Below are positions 8,021 to 17,000 of a stretch of DNA of 64,000 nucleotides, one piece after another (position 1 is the stretch's first letter; the number at the start of each line of letters is the position of its first letter). The DNA is from Chersky-840 sp963838775 (GTDB lineage Bacteria > Actinomycetota > Acidimicrobiia > Acidimicrobiales > UBA8190). A program made the position numbers and the translations under genes. Where the stretch lies: contig CAWISP010000009.1 in the NCBI GenBank assembly GCA_963838775.1, forward strand, positions 62,001-126,000, in the 5' to 3' direction. The notes beneath the pieces are model-generated. The model saw nothing but the letters and a program-made list of their open reading frames with translations. It had not been told where the DNA came from and did no database searches.

Positions 8021-9415
8021 TCAGATCTCGGAGACCGAGGCAAACAGGCCGGACGCTCGGAGCGTCTGCATGAACTGGCTCACGACCGGGCCGGGACCGG
8101 CGAACGACCACTGGAAGAGACCGGGCGAGTTGGGGTTCGACGGGTCCGTCGATCCGGATTCGATGGATTTGAAGAAACTGAAATACGGCTGCGCGATGTC
8201 ATGGACGACCGTCATCGCATCGTTGTACGACAGTCCGGGCTTAGTGGTGGCAAAGACGTACACCGGCAACCCCGTCGGCAGATCCGACAGACCTATCACC
8301 GATGGTGAGCCGATCGGGTCGAGCCACTGCAGCTGGGCGGAGTACTCGTTGACCATCATTGGCCCACCACCGAGATAGTTGACGGCGATCGAGCTCAGGG
8401 AGTCGGAATCGTCGAGACCGCGGACCTCGAGGAGCCGCCCGGTGGACGCGTCAACGACGATGGTGGACTGGCCACTTCCGGGCCCCGACGCGAAGCCCTG
8501 GCCAGTTTCGCCGTCATGGGTCGTGATCGGTCCGAGTGCTGTGACGCCAGGCAGTAGGGCGATCGCCTGGTACAACGTGGCGTCGAATTGTGGGGTGGCT
8601 CCCACCGTGGGTCCGATCAGGAGCATGGCCGCCCGCTGGAAGCCTGGGTTGGGAGCCGCCTCGTCGGCCAGCAATTGGTCCAAGGCAGCGACGCCAGTGG
8701 TCCCGGACTCGAGCTGCTGGGCCAGGGTCGCTGCGTCTGTGGGGAGCGACGACACGTCGATCAACTGCCCAGCCCCTGTGATGGCGTCGGGCGGCGCGGC
8801 ACCGCCGCCTCCCTGCAGGCACTGGTTGGCCGTCGGGGGGCTCGGGGTGACGAGCAGGTGGAGCCCTACCCAGGCCGCCTGCTCGGATGGCGAGGTGAAC
8901 TGGGCCGGCTGGGCTGTGAGGGTGGTGCAGGTCTGTCCCGAGGCCGTCGACCACTTCTCGACCGAGAGGCCAATGGTCGCCTGGGCAGCGTCGTCGTTCA
9001 CCGTGGCGACTACCGACAGGTTGGCCTGGGTGTAGAGGGCCTGATCGGCCTGGAGGTGAGGGATCGGTTGCTCGACCACTCGGTCAGCGATCAGCCGTAG
9101 CTGGTCGCCGACCGGCAGGTGCGACGGGAACGGCTCGGTGGTCGTTGTGCGTGTGCTGTGAGGGGCGGGCGAGGCGGAGACGACCAGAAGCGCCACAACG
9201 GCGGCGGCAACACCGGCCGCGCCCAGACTGCCGAATGACAGGGCGGCGCGGCGGCCGAGCCGATGTGGGCCGCGAAAAGGCCGCCGGCCCGGCGGGGCGG
9301 CCTCGCCCTCCTCGTCGATGGCGGTGACAAGTCGTCGTCGCACCGGCTCGAGGTCGGGGTCCGAGTCGACGGTGGCGTCGATGTGACGGCGGAGGAGTTC
9401 GAGTTCGTCGATCAT
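8021..9415 (-). CDS. CU044_5270-family protein, membrane-anchored partner of an ECF sigma factor
   Basis: 464 residues: an acidic cytoplasmic N-terminus (MIDELELLRRHIDATVD), one membrane helix at about 57-80, then a large secreted domain beginning after a TRTTTTEPFP linker. The layout and the position after an ECF sigma gene fit the actinobacterial CU044_5270 family. The ATG shares four bases with the sigma gene stop, so the two are co-translated. The cytoplasmic segment may act as the anti-sigma part, although it lacks a recognisable zinc-binding HxxxCxxC motif. What the extracellular domain senses is unknown. Confidence 0.75.
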   Translation of the reverse strand: MIDELELLRRHIDATVDSDPDLEPVRRRLVTAIDEEGEAAPPGRRPFRGPHRLGRRAALSFGSLGAAGVAAAVVALLVVSASPAPHSTRTTTTEPFPSHLPVGDQLRLIADRVVEQPIPHLQADQALYTQANLSVVATVNDDAAQATIGLSVEKWSTASGQTCTTLTAQPAQFTSPSEQAAWVGLHLLVTPSPPTANQCLQGGGGAAPPDAITGAGQLIDVSSLPTDAATLAQQLESGTTGVAALDQLLADEAAPNPGFQRAAMLLIGPTVGATPQFDATLYQAIALLPGVTALGPITTHDGETGQGFASGPGSGQSTIVVDASTGRLLEVRGLDDSDSLSSIAVNYLGGGPMMVNEYSAQLQWLDPIGSPSVIGLSDLPTGLPVYVFATTKPGLSYNDAMTVVHDIAQPYFSFFKSIESGSTDPSNPNSPGLFQWSFAGPGPVVSQFMQTLRASGLFASVSEI

Positions 9416-10050
9416 CCGGGGGTCCCTTCGCTGAATGGAGTGACGTGGTCGACGTCCCTCTCGTGTTGCGCGCCGGCGTCGAGGAGTTCCCGGAGCCGGC
9501 GGCGGCCGCGGGCGAGGCGCGACCGTACGGTGCCAATCGGGACGCCGAGAGCCCGGGCGATCTCGTCGTAGGTGAGGTCGGCGCCGGCTGCCAGCAGCAG
9601 GATGTCCCGATAGCGATCGTCGAGTCGCGCCAGGGCTCGAGCGACGCGGTCGGTCTCGGCGGCGACGTCGACTGCCGCAGCGACGCTTTCAGCCAGATCG
9701 AGCTCGGTCTCGGGGGCGTGGGCACCCGCCCGCAGGCGAGTCACGCGCCGGCCCTCGGACCGGCGATGATGGCGTAGGACATTGGTGGCGATGCCGAGCA
9801 GCCACGGCCGGGCGTCGTCGTAGGTCCGGTCGTAACGGGCCCGCGTGCGGAATGCGGTGAGGAAGGTTTCGGAAACCACGTCGTCCACGTCGCCAGGCCT
9901 GGCCCGGGACGCCACGTAGCGGTGGACCGCCCGGGCGTGGCGGTCGAAAAGGAGCGCAAACCGTTGCGGGTCGTGCAACGACGCCGTCACCAGGTCGGCG
10001 TCAGTTCGTGACGCACCCACCACCTCTCCCATCGGCACCACGTCCCCCAT
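9412..10050 (-). CDS. ECF RNA polymerase sigma factor
   Basis: 212 residues with both ECF regions. Region 2 covers FALLFDRHARAVHRYVASR to ARPWLLGIATNVLRHHRR; region 4 covers LDDRYRDILLLAAGADLTYD, EIARALGVPIGTVRSRLARG and RRRLRELL. It should direct polymerase to its own regulon, including probably this operon, when released from its partner encoded immediately downstream. ATG codons at 10050 and 10032 are both possible starts. The C-terminal 20 residues are extra and overlap the partner gene. Confidence 0.9.
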   Translation of the reverse strand: MGDVVPMGEVVGASRTDADLVTASLHDPQRFALLFDRHARAVHRYVASRARPGDVDDVVSETFLTAFRTRARYDRTYDDARPWLLGIATNVLRHHRRSEGRRVTRLRAGAHAPETELDLAESVAAAVDVAAETDRVARALARLDDRYRDILLLAAGADLTYDEIARALGVPIGTVRSRLARGRRRLRELLDAGAQHERDVDHVTPFSEGTPG

Positions 10051-10300
10051 CGGTACCTATTGCCCGCCGCCCGGACGGCGGTTCCCGAGAACCGTCCCAC
10101 AAGGGGAACCCCCTCCGGGAGCGGTGCAGGTCAGACAAGGTCGCTGCCTGGAGGCGTCCCGTATGCCCCGCCCGTTGAAGATTCTCGCACCGGGGCGTCA
10201 ACTGGGACGGGCGGCGAACTGATGCAGGCCTTGAGCAATCGCTTCCTCCAGCCGTCACGGTTCCTGGCTGCTTGCTGCGCCATCGACGCCTTGACCAGGG

Positions 10301-10400
10301 AGGGTGACGTCACCCTTGAACCGAAGGTGACGTTGACCATCGACAGGCGGCATTGAGGGTGACGCTCTTCCCGATAGCCGGGTTACGTTCAGGGTTACGT
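10301..10400. repeat. cluster of AGGGTGACGT-like repeats next to the excisionase gene
   Basis: Five copies of AGGGTKACGT lie within 100 bases: at 10301, 10324 (AAGGTGACGT), 10356 (AGGGTGACGC), about 10378 (GGGTTACGT) and 10391 (AGGGTTACGT). The first is extended into a perfect 16-bp palindrome, AGGGTGACGTCACCCT (10301-10316). All point the same way and end about 65 bases before the start of the small HTH gene. Clusters like this serve as binding sites for excisionases, integrase arm domains, plasmid replication proteins (iterons) or an autoregulator. Confidence 0.8.
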
Positions 10401-10466
10401 CGATTCGGAGGATGGAGTGCGACACCGGCACACCGCCTGGTACCGATCATGACCGGAGAAATATCA

Positions 10467-10676
10467 ATGCGAAACAGCCCATCACCGAGGGCTCCCAAGC
10501 CGCTCCTCAGCGTCGAGGAGGCCGCAATCCTCTTGGGCGAGACCCGCTCCACGCTCTATCGAGCTATCAAGGATGGAAACTTTCCGATCCCTGTGCACCG
10601 GATCGGCTCACGGATCCGAATCCCTCGCCGCTCCATCGAGCGCTTCCTGGCCGGTGAAGTCTCCGCGACCTCGTAA
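10467..10676 (+). CDS. excisionase-like HTH DNA-binding protein
   Basis: A 69-residue protein with the excisionase/MerR-type winged helix: LLSVEEAAILLGETRSTLYR, a basic turn IKDGNFPIPVHRIGSRIRIP and a last helix RRSIERFLAG. I chose ATG 10467 because GGAG lies eight bases upstream; ATG 10449 lacks a ribosome binding site. It is convergent with the integrase gene, their stops only a few bases apart, a common int/xis arrangement. It probably acts as the recombination directionality factor and may bind the repeats just upstream. Confidence 0.8.
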   Translation: MRNSPSPRAPKPLLSVEEAAILLGETRSTLYRAIKDGNFPIPVHRIGSRIRIPRRSIERFLAGEVSATS

Positions 10677-10681
10677 GGCAC

Positions 10682-11830
10682 CTACCTCGATCTTTGGGTC
10701 AGATCCGGGAGAGCGAGCCTTCCCATGACTTCGGCGGCCTGACGATCCGTCGCCTCGAGGAAGTGGGCGTAGGTGCGCAAGGTGATTGCAGGGTTGGCGT
10801 GACCGAGACGACCGGCGATTGTCCGCACGTCGACACCAGCTCCGGCAAGAGTGGTCGCTGAAAAATGCCGGAGGTGGTGAAAATTGACGTGCTCCAACTT
10901 GACCCGCTTTCGGTGGGTGCGAAACGCGTCGGTGACCCGATCCGGTCTCCACGGGGCTGTTGAGTCTCCTTCTTGAGACCATATGTAGGCCTCCGGCGAC
11001 AGCTCGGAGCCGACGTCCTTGGCTCTCCGTCCAATCCTCTTGCGGTGGGACATCAACACGGATGTGGTCGCCTGATCAAGGGAGATTCGCCTGGCACGAT
11101 GAGTTTTGGGATCCTTGACCTCAACGCCACGGCTGGTATCGGAAATCGAGCGTCGAACGGTCAAGGTGGCATTGTCGATGTCCAGGTCCGACCAGCGCAA
11201 GCCGCAGAGCTCGCCGCGACGACACCCTGTAGTGGCAGCTACGAAAAGCATCGAGGCCATGTCGGGATCGACACTCTCCACGGCCGTGATGAGGCGGCTG
11301 ATGTCATCGGCATCGGGCGGGCCCACCTCCGGAGGCATCGCCCCTGGGGGGGTGGCCCGTTCTGCCGGGGAACGAACAATCCAATCCCACTTGACGGCCT
11401 GGCGGAGAGCAGCGGACAGCGCTGCATGGCAGTGGCGGACGTAGACGGGAGAGAGGCCGGCAGCGAGGAGCGACAAGTAGAAGTCATCGAGCTGCACGGG
11501 AGTCAACTGGCGGAGCTTGACCGATCCGAGTGCCGGTTCGAGGCGCGCTCGGGCAATGGACCGATACCCGTCGATGGTCTTCGGAGTGCGTCCGCGGGCT
11601 TCGAGGTGATGTATCCAACGATCCAGCAGTTCCTTGACCGTCTTATCCCCTCCGGCGCGACCGAGGTCTGACGACTTGCTCAGCAGATGCGCCATCTCTT
11701 TGGAGGCTTGGCGCTCAGTTCCCCGGAAGGTTCTGCTGATCTGTCGGTGTTTGCCGGTGACCGGATCTCGTCCTACGCGGACGCGCAGCTCCCAGACGCC
11801 GGGTTGGCGTTCGCGCATCGTCCCTGCCAT
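10682..11830 (-). CDS. tyrosine-type site-specific integrase
   Basis: The full-length frame to 12136 would run through the tRNA-Ser gene; the ATG at 11830 gives a normal 382-residue phage-type integrase. It has an N-terminal arm-binding segment (GVWELRVRVGRDPVTGKHR), a SAM-like core-binding domain (TVKELLDRWIHHLEARGRTP...), and the catalytic domain with ATTGCRRGELCGLRW (first Arg), KDPKTHRARRISL (Lys), HHLRHFSATTL (His-x-x-Arg), LGHANPAITLRTY (His and the nucleophile Tyr). The gene begins 100 bases from the 3' end of tRNA-Ser(CGA), so the tRNA is the likely attachment site. Confidence 0.93.
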   Translation of the reverse strand: MAGTMRERQPGVWELRVRVGRDPVTGKHRQISRTFRGTERQASKEMAHLLSKSSDLGRAGGDKTVKELLDRWIHHLEARGRTPKTIDGYRSIARARLEPALGSVKLRQLTPVQLDDFYLSLLAAGLSPVYVRHCHAALSAALRQAVKWDWIVRSPAERATPPGAMPPEVGPPDADDISRLITAVESVDPDMASMLFVAATTGCRRGELCGLRWSDLDIDNATLTVRRSISDTSRGVEVKDPKTHRARRISLDQATTSVLMSHRKRIGRRAKDVGSELSPEAYIWSQEGDSTAPWRPDRVTDAFRTHRKRVKLEHVNFHHLRHFSATTLAGAGVDVRTIAGRLGHANPAITLRTYAHFLEATDRQAAEVMGRLALPDLTQRSR

Positions 11831-11929
11831 GGCAAACAGCGTAACCGTTGGATGATCTCTGAGGGATTTTTGAGGGATAGCGCTACTTGGCCGGTAATGG
11901 TCCGGATCGAGGAAACTGCCCCTGAGCAG

Positions 11930-12016
11930 CGGAGGAGGTGGGATTCGAACCCACGGTGACCTTGCGACCACAACGGTTTTCGAGACCGTCCGATTCGTCC
12001 ACTCTCGCACTCCTCC
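11930..12016 (-). tRNA. tRNA-Ser (anticodon CGA)
   Basis: Read on the minus strand the gene starts GGAGGAGTGCGAGAG, forms a seven-base acceptor pair with CTCCTCC, carries the long variable arm expected for serine, a T-arm GTGGGTTCGAATCCCAC and a G discriminator. The anticodon loop is CTCGAAA, giving anticodon CGA for UCG codons. CCA is not encoded. Its 3' end faces the integrase gene. Confidence 0.95.
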
Positions 12017-12132
12017 AACTGGACTTCGCGTAGCCGGCCTCTTGCCGTCTGGACATCCCATCGACTTCTTGTGATACCGGTTACACGAGCCGCCAATGAT
12101 ACAGCCACGACGCGGGTAGCGACGAGCGCTGC

Positions 12133-13053
12133 TCAACCCTGCATGCGGTAATCGGAGACCACTTCATCGACGACCTCACGGGCCGGCCGACGCCAGCCGA
12201 ACCGCATGCCGGCTGATCCAGCGTCCTGCGGATTCAGCCGGAGTGCTTCGGCATGGGTGACCAGAGCCTTCCAAAGCGCCCACCCACGCCCGCGGTCCCA
12301 GGCGGCCCTGTCGACCGGGACACTCTCGAGGAAGACCCTTCTGCTCTCGCCGGTGAAGAACGTCCATGCGATGGCCAGATCACAGGCGGGATCGCCAACT
12401 CCTGAGCATCCGAAGTCGATTACCGCGCTGAGGCGACCGTCGAGCACGAGCAGGTTCGATGCGGTGACGTCGCCGTGAAACCACATCGGCCGTCCCTCCC
12501 AGTTCGCCGCGAGGGCCGCCTCCCAGACCCGTGTGACCAACTCGGCGTCGATCTCATCAGCGATGTCGGAGATCGTTTTCCTCGTCCACGAGTCCCACAC
12601 CGCGAGGGGGGCGCCTCGATTGTGCGTGTCCGCCCCTGCGGGTGGCCCGTCCGCGGGATCGATCGCTTGCAGGACGACCAGGAACTCACCCAATGCTCGC
12701 GCGAACTGCGTGATGTTCGCGATCCGGTCAACGGTGGCGTGCTCGCCCGGCAGCCAGCGATAGACCGACCACGGCCACGGATACCCGCAGCCGGGAGCGC
12801 CCAACGCCAGCGGCTGTGGGATCGCCACAGGGAGGTGCCTCGCGAGCACTGGCAACCATCGGTGCTCCTTGTCGACCTGTGCGCTGTAGGACTCACCACT
12901 CGGCAGTCGCACCGACATGTTGTCACCAAGACGGAAGGTGGTGTTGTCCCATCCATCGAGTTCGACGGGCGTTATCGGTAGATCAGCCCACTCGGGGAAT
13001 TGGGTCTCGAGCAGACAGGCGACGAGTGACGGGCCGATGTCGGCCTTCTCCAT
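12133..13053 (-). CDS. aminoglycoside-phosphotransferase-fold kinase
   Basis: 306 residues with the protein-kinase-like APH fold: an N-terminal lobe with WDNTTFRLGDNMSVRLPSG, the hinge YRWLPGEHATVDRI, the catalytic Brenner-type motif HGDVTASNLLV and the metal-binding IDFGCSGVGDPACDLA. Members phosphorylate antibiotics, sugars or other small hydroxyl compounds; the sequence does not say which. It sits outside the tRNA-Ser gene, so probably outside the integrated element. It has no operon partner and starts with ATG at 13053. Confidence 0.85.
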   Translation of the reverse strand: MEKADIGPSLVACLLETQFPEWADLPITPVELDGWDNTTFRLGDNMSVRLPSGESYSAQVDKEHRWLPVLARHLPVAIPQPLALGAPGCGYPWPWSVYRWLPGEHATVDRIANITQFARALGEFLVVLQAIDPADGPPAGADTHNRGAPLAVWDSWTRKTISDIADEIDAELVTRVWEAALAANWEGRPMWFHGDVTASNLLVLDGRLSAVIDFGCSGVGDPACDLAIAWTFFTGESRRVFLESVPVDRAAWDRGRGWALWKALVTHAEALRLNPQDAGSAGMRFGWRRPAREVVDEVVSDYRMQG

Positions 13054-13195
13054 TTCCTCATTCTGGCAGGGCGGCGTATTCGAATCACACGACGGTTACG
13101 ATCACGAGCTGCGAAGGCTCCGTGGTCGCGCCGATTGTTCGCTACGAGGGCGTCCAGAAGCTGGGAAACTCGTTGTGATTCGGAGAAGCCCCGAG

Positions 13196-14941
13196 TTACC
13201 GCGGTGGCGGAAATGCTTCCAATGGCGACGTGCTCAGCCAAGAAGGATGGCTAGTGTACGCCTCCACGAGCCAGTGGGCGCTCTTTTGGGGCGCGACGGT
13301 GAGGACCGGCGGGTAAAGGGTCACGGTTTCCGATCCTTGGGCGCTCACGATCACGGATCGGTGATCCGAAGGAGCCCAGAAGCCATGCGGGTCGTTTCCC
13401 GTGTTGACCATGAAGTGGGGGATGAGAGTAGAACCGGTGCGATTCCGAACCGAAATCGTGACGGCGTCTACCACTCTGTTTCCATGGGACAGGGCAACAT
13501 TGCGCACGGTCAGCTGCAGGGGTGGTCCGATAAAGGCGAAAGCGGAGGCAACGACCACCCCCAACGCAGGAATACCGACCACCAGGACAGGCAAGGTTCT
13601 GGCGCGTGTCCATCTGTTGGCCGGTGCAACCGCAGGGCGGGACACCCCACGAACCGAGAGGGCGGCGACGACGGCGGCAGGAAAGAGATCGATGAGGTAG
13701 CTGGACAAGCTCCGAGGAGAAAAGAAGAGCGGGATGGGCACGAGCAAGAGCCAAATTCGCTTGAGATCCGGGTACCACACCGCGAAGGCGATGACGACAG
13801 TCACCAGGGCCAGGGCAGCGGCCACGCTGAGCATGATCAAGTCGACCCCGCCCGTGATCCCGTGCGTGGCCAAGCTGACGAGTCCCTGGCCGCCCGCCAC
13901 GAGCCCACCGGCGATGGGGATAAGCGTGCCGTGGAACCATGCCGACGCGTGCCAGACGACGAAAGGGAGATTCACCGCGCCGAACACCGCGACCACGATG
14001 AGCATGTACCGAACGGCGAGGCGAGCCGCGGGTTTTCCCGCCAGGCGCGCTTCGAGGAAGACGCCAGTTACCAAAATCGGCACACAGAACCATGGGGTCT
14101 GCTTGATAGCGCAGGCCAGACCAAGTGCTACCGGCCCGAGCCAGCGCGCCAGTCCTGCGTTACGCCCCTCGCCGAATCTGTCCCACCGCCAGACGGCCAA
14201 GATGAGGAAGGGCAGGAAGATCGCGTCGGTCTCACCCGAACTGAAAGACCCCAAAAGGGCCGGCGTCAGGACGACGAGTGCGGCCAACCAACGAAGCGAT
14301 GTCGGCAGAAGCACGAACAGAAGGACTCCTGACACCAGCCAGGCGATTAGATCCATCCAGTCGACAACGGCGTGGTGAAAACCGAGCGCCATAGCGGGAA
14401 CGTCGAGGAGGAACGATCCCGCAGGATACGAAAACTGGGATACGTGACCGCCATTGACGGTGTAGGTCCAGAAAAGAGCTGGTACCTGGAGAAGGTGAGC
14501 GGCGGGCGCCATCGAAACCGCATAAGGATCCGTCCCGTGCACCAGAGCGTTCGCCGCCACGTGATCGAACGCCGCCGAGTCGGTGGTATAGAAGTTTCGT
14601 GTGTGGATCTCCAACGCCTGCGGGAACACGACGGTGACCATGACGGCGACGAACGTCACCCGTTGGAATACCCTGGAGTGAGGGTTCTCGGTGAACCAAC
14701 ACGCGGCCGTCCCAATGAGTCCGCTCAAGATCATGAGGGGGGCAAGGGCGCCGATGAACGGTGATGACCACCAAAAGCCCCATGTGTTGATCCCCCCGGT
14801 GAGCACCGCCAGCCACACGAGACTCCACCCCGAGCGCTCGAGCATGTCCCGGCCTAGCGGGTCGCGTGTCGGGGACGGTGCGGTGGCAACATCCAGGCCG
14901 GGGAGACGCTCCTCTGGGATGTCCTCTCGGGTGGTCAGCAC
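13196..14941 (-). CDS. polytopic membrane protein, possible GT-C/DUF2029-like glycosyltransferase
   Basis: The frame is open to 15127, but residues before the GTG at 14941 look non-coding, giving about 581 residues. A CATACT -10-like motif lies just upstream of that GTG, so the message may be leaderless. About ten hydrophobic helices follow, with an early loop TDSAAFDHVAANALVHGTDPY and a pattern of long membrane segments and short loops as in GT-C polyprenyl-phosphate glycosyltransferases. The C-terminal 110 residues look like a periplasmic beta domain (LTVRNVALSHGNRVVDAVTI, TGSTLIPHFMVNTGNDPHGF). No catalytic motif is certain. It is divergent from another large membrane protein gene, suggesting a joint envelope role. 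Confidence 0.6.
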   Translation of the reverse strand: MLTTREDIPEERLPGLDVATAPSPTRDPLGRDMLERSGWSLVWLAVLTGGINTWGFWWSSPFIGALAPLMILSGLIGTAACWFTENPHSRVFQRVTFVAVMVTVVFPQALEIHTRNFYTTDSAAFDHVAANALVHGTDPYAVSMAPAAHLLQVPALFWTYTVNGGHVSQFSYPAGSFLLDVPAMALGFHHAVVDWMDLIAWLVSGVLLFVLLPTSLRWLAALVVLTPALLGSFSSGETDAIFLPFLILAVWRWDRFGEGRNAGLARWLGPVALGLACAIKQTPWFCVPILVTGVFLEARLAGKPAARLAVRYMLIVVAVFGAVNLPFVVWHASAWFHGTLIPIAGGLVAGGQGLVSLATHGITGGVDLIMLSVAAALALVTVVIAFAVWYPDLKRIWLLLVPIPLFFSPRSLSSYLIDLFPAAVVAALSVRGVSRPAVAPANRWTRARTLPVLVVGIPALGVVVASAFAFIGPPLQLTVRNVALSHGNRVVDAVTISVRNRTGSTLIPHFMVNTGNDPHGFWAPSDHRSVIVSAQGSETVTLYPPVLTVAPQKSAHWLVEAYTSHPSWLSTSPLEAFPPPR

Positions 14942-15243
14942 CCGCTTAGTATGCCGACCCGTGGTTGGCGAGGCACCCCGGGCGGCGTTCGGCACCAGCC
15001 GCAGAAAGAGTCCGAAGTGAGACCCAATGGGCTCTCGATGACGTACCGGCCTGAGCCGGCAACGGGCTGGCACGCAGTGGCCCGAGGAGGCTGCCAGCCC
15101 CGACCAGTTGGTCCAGGCTGAAGCCACATGCCGTCGAGGGGCCAGATCCCGCCGTGACCAGGCGCCCTCGTGAAGCAGTCGCTACCGTGGCCGCATGACG
15201 CGTCGATCCAGCGCGCCGGTGAGCGCGGTCGATCATCGGTGAC
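14942..15243. promoter_or_regulatory. divergent intergenic region between two membrane-protein genes
   Basis: About 300 bases that must carry both promoters. On the minus strand CATACT lies six bases before the GTG at 14941 and may be the -10 of a leaderless transcript. No paired motif was recognised for the rightward gene. Confidence 0.35.
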
Positions 15244-16944
15244 ATGACGTCGATTGCGGTCAGAGATCTGCCGCTCCACCGAGAGTCCCCTACTGAAAGT
15301 CGCTGGACGAAGCGACGCCTGGCCGGCTTCCTGGTCTGGGTGGCAAGCCTGAGTGGGTTCGCGACGTTGGTCGCGCTCCTTTACACCGTTTCTCTCCACA
15401 ACGTTGTCGGCAACTCAGACGGTGCGACGGTAATCCTGGAGGGCCAGTCGATGACTGGCGGAAACGTCTTGCTCCATGGGTGGGCACTTTCCCTGGACTC
15501 GTTCTGGACGGTAGACGCGCTCTTTTACATGCTCGTCGAATTCGTCACGGGGATGCGTGAAATGCTGATCAACCTCGTCCCTGCCCTCATCGCCGCGGTG
15601 ACGATTGTTGTAGGTGCATGGTTGGCTCGCGATGGTCGACGGGGAACTGCCGGCCTCGTTGCCGGCGCAGCAGTTGTGGCCCTACTCGGCTTTCCGTCAC
15701 ATGTCCTGTCGATGTTCCTGCTTCAGGGCCCGCTCCATGTCGGCACGACGCTGTGGTGCCTGATCGCCTTTGCCGGACTGCGGTCGGGGCGTCTCGGGTG
15801 GGGTTGGGTTGTCGCCGTTGGAGTTCTCGCCGCTGGGACGCTTGGCGACTTCCAGACGGTGGCGCTGGGCATCGCCCCCATCTGCATCGCGGGAATCGTT
15901 GCCATGCTCCGAACCAGGAGCTGGCGAACCGGACTTCCCACCGTGAGCGCGGGGGTCGTGAGCTTGATTGTCGCGGGGATTCTTCGCGAGCTTTCCTCGG
16001 CCATAGGGACCTTCACGGTGGCCACAAGCCATCCGACGGCTTCCCTGCACGGCATGGTGACCAACGTGGGTCGCGTAGCGACCTGGGGAGCCGCCATGCT
16101 CGGCGTCGGCACCGGCGGGTTTGCGAACGGAGGCGTGCCTGCACCACTCCAGGCTGTGCACGTCGTCGGTTTGGTTGCCGTCGTCGCAGGTGTTGGGGCA
16201 GCAGCCCTGTCCCTCGTGCGGGGAGCGATAACGGGGAGTTCGCGGTCAGCGTCTTCCGCAACAGCGTGGCGACTCGACGATCTTCTGGTCACCGCCTTCA
16301 TTGCCGACCTCGTGGTGTTCGTGGATCTGACGAGTAGCAACGATCCTCAGTTCATGCATTACCTGACCGCCGCTACCGTCCTCGGAGCCGTCCTCGCCGG
16401 GAGGTTGTTGGGTCGGCTCGTCGCCACCACGGAGCCGGCACCATACCGTCGTGTCGCGGGGGTGGCCGGTGTTGCGGTTATCGCCGCGCTGGCGGTAGGG
16501 CTCGGATTCAACGTCACGGCCCCGGTTCCGAGTCGGACCTACACGCAACTGGGGCAATTTCTCGAAGCCCATCACCTTCACCACGGGATCGGTGATTACT
16601 GGACCGCCTCGATCACCACGGTGGCAACCCGCGGCTCAGTGGCTCTCCGTCCGGTGATCACGACCCCTCAGGGCCAAATTGTGCGCTACGAGAGGCAATC
16701 GACAGCGAGTTGGTACGCACACCAACCTTTCGCGTTCCTGGCGTACAACAGCGCCCGACCCTGGGGCGGCGTCGACACAGCCACGGCGTCGGCGACGTTC
16801 GGTCCCGTCGCCCGTACCTATCAGGTCGGCACGTACCGGGTGCTCGTATGGCGCCACCCGGTTGTTGTTTCATCGGTCGGATTCTCGCCCATACCTCAAG
16901 TGGCGTCACCAGTCTCGAACACGACATCGCTACAACCGCGGTAG
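15244..16944 (+). CDS. large polytopic membrane protein, unknown function
   Basis: 566 residues from ATG 15244. A basic N-terminus (ESRWTKRRLAG) is followed by about ten membrane helices and an early extracytoplasmic loop NVVGNSDGATVILEGQSMTG, then a C-terminal soluble domain of about 140 residues (YTQLGQFLEAHHLHHGIGDY, RTYQVGTYRVLVWRHPV). The design resembles membrane mannosyl/arabinosyltransferases and YfhO-like proteins, with LHHGIGDYWTAS recalling the substrate-binding end of GT-C enzymes, but I cannot name a family. Together with the divergent gene at 13196-14941 it may act in cell-envelope glycan assembly. Confidence 0.6.
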   Translation: MTSIAVRDLPLHRESPTESRWTKRRLAGFLVWVASLSGFATLVALLYTVSLHNVVGNSDGATVILEGQSMTGGNVLLHGWALSLDSFWTVDALFYMLVEFVTGMREMLINLVPALIAAVTIVVGAWLARDGRRGTAGLVAGAAVVALLGFPSHVLSMFLLQGPLHVGTTLWCLIAFAGLRSGRLGWGWVVAVGVLAAGTLGDFQTVALGIAPICIAGIVAMLRTRSWRTGLPTVSAGVVSLIVAGILRELSSAIGTFTVATSHPTASLHGMVTNVGRVATWGAAMLGVGTGGFANGGVPAPLQAVHVVGLVAVVAGVGAAALSLVRGAITGSSRSASSATAWRLDDLLVTAFIADLVVFVDLTSSNDPQFMHYLTAATVLGAVLAGRLLGRLVATTEPAPYRRVAGVAGVAVIAALAVGLGFNVTAPVPSRTYTQLGQFLEAHHLHHGIGDYWTASITTVATRGSVALRPVITTPQGQIVRYERQSTASWYAHQPFAFLAYNSARPWGGVDTATASATFGPVARTYQVGTYRVLVWRHPVVVSSVGFSPIPQVASPVSNTTSLQPR

Positions 16945-17000
16945 ACCTCGATCGGGGACACACGCGAGCGATCGAGAACGAGCCCGCGCCGGCGCCGTGC

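Larger units (their letters stand above)
1..11930. mobile_element. probable integrative element at tRNA-Ser(CGA); only one end inside the window
   Basis: The integrase lies next to the 3' end of tRNA-Ser(CGA) with an excisionase-like gene beside it. This is how elements that use a tRNA 3' end as attB are arranged, and it predicts that the element extends toward lower coordinates. A conjugative relaxase/helicase at the left edge fits an ICE. No second copy of the tRNA 3' end was seen between 1 and 11,930, so the other boundary is outside the window or the element is decayed. The ECF pair and the ABC operon could be cargo or ordinary chromosome; the left limit is therefore only nominal. Confidence 0.45.

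Noticed and set aside
11831..12136. N-terminal extension of the integrase up to 12136
   Set aside because: It would translate the tRNA-Ser gene; the ATG at 11830 gives a normal integrase.
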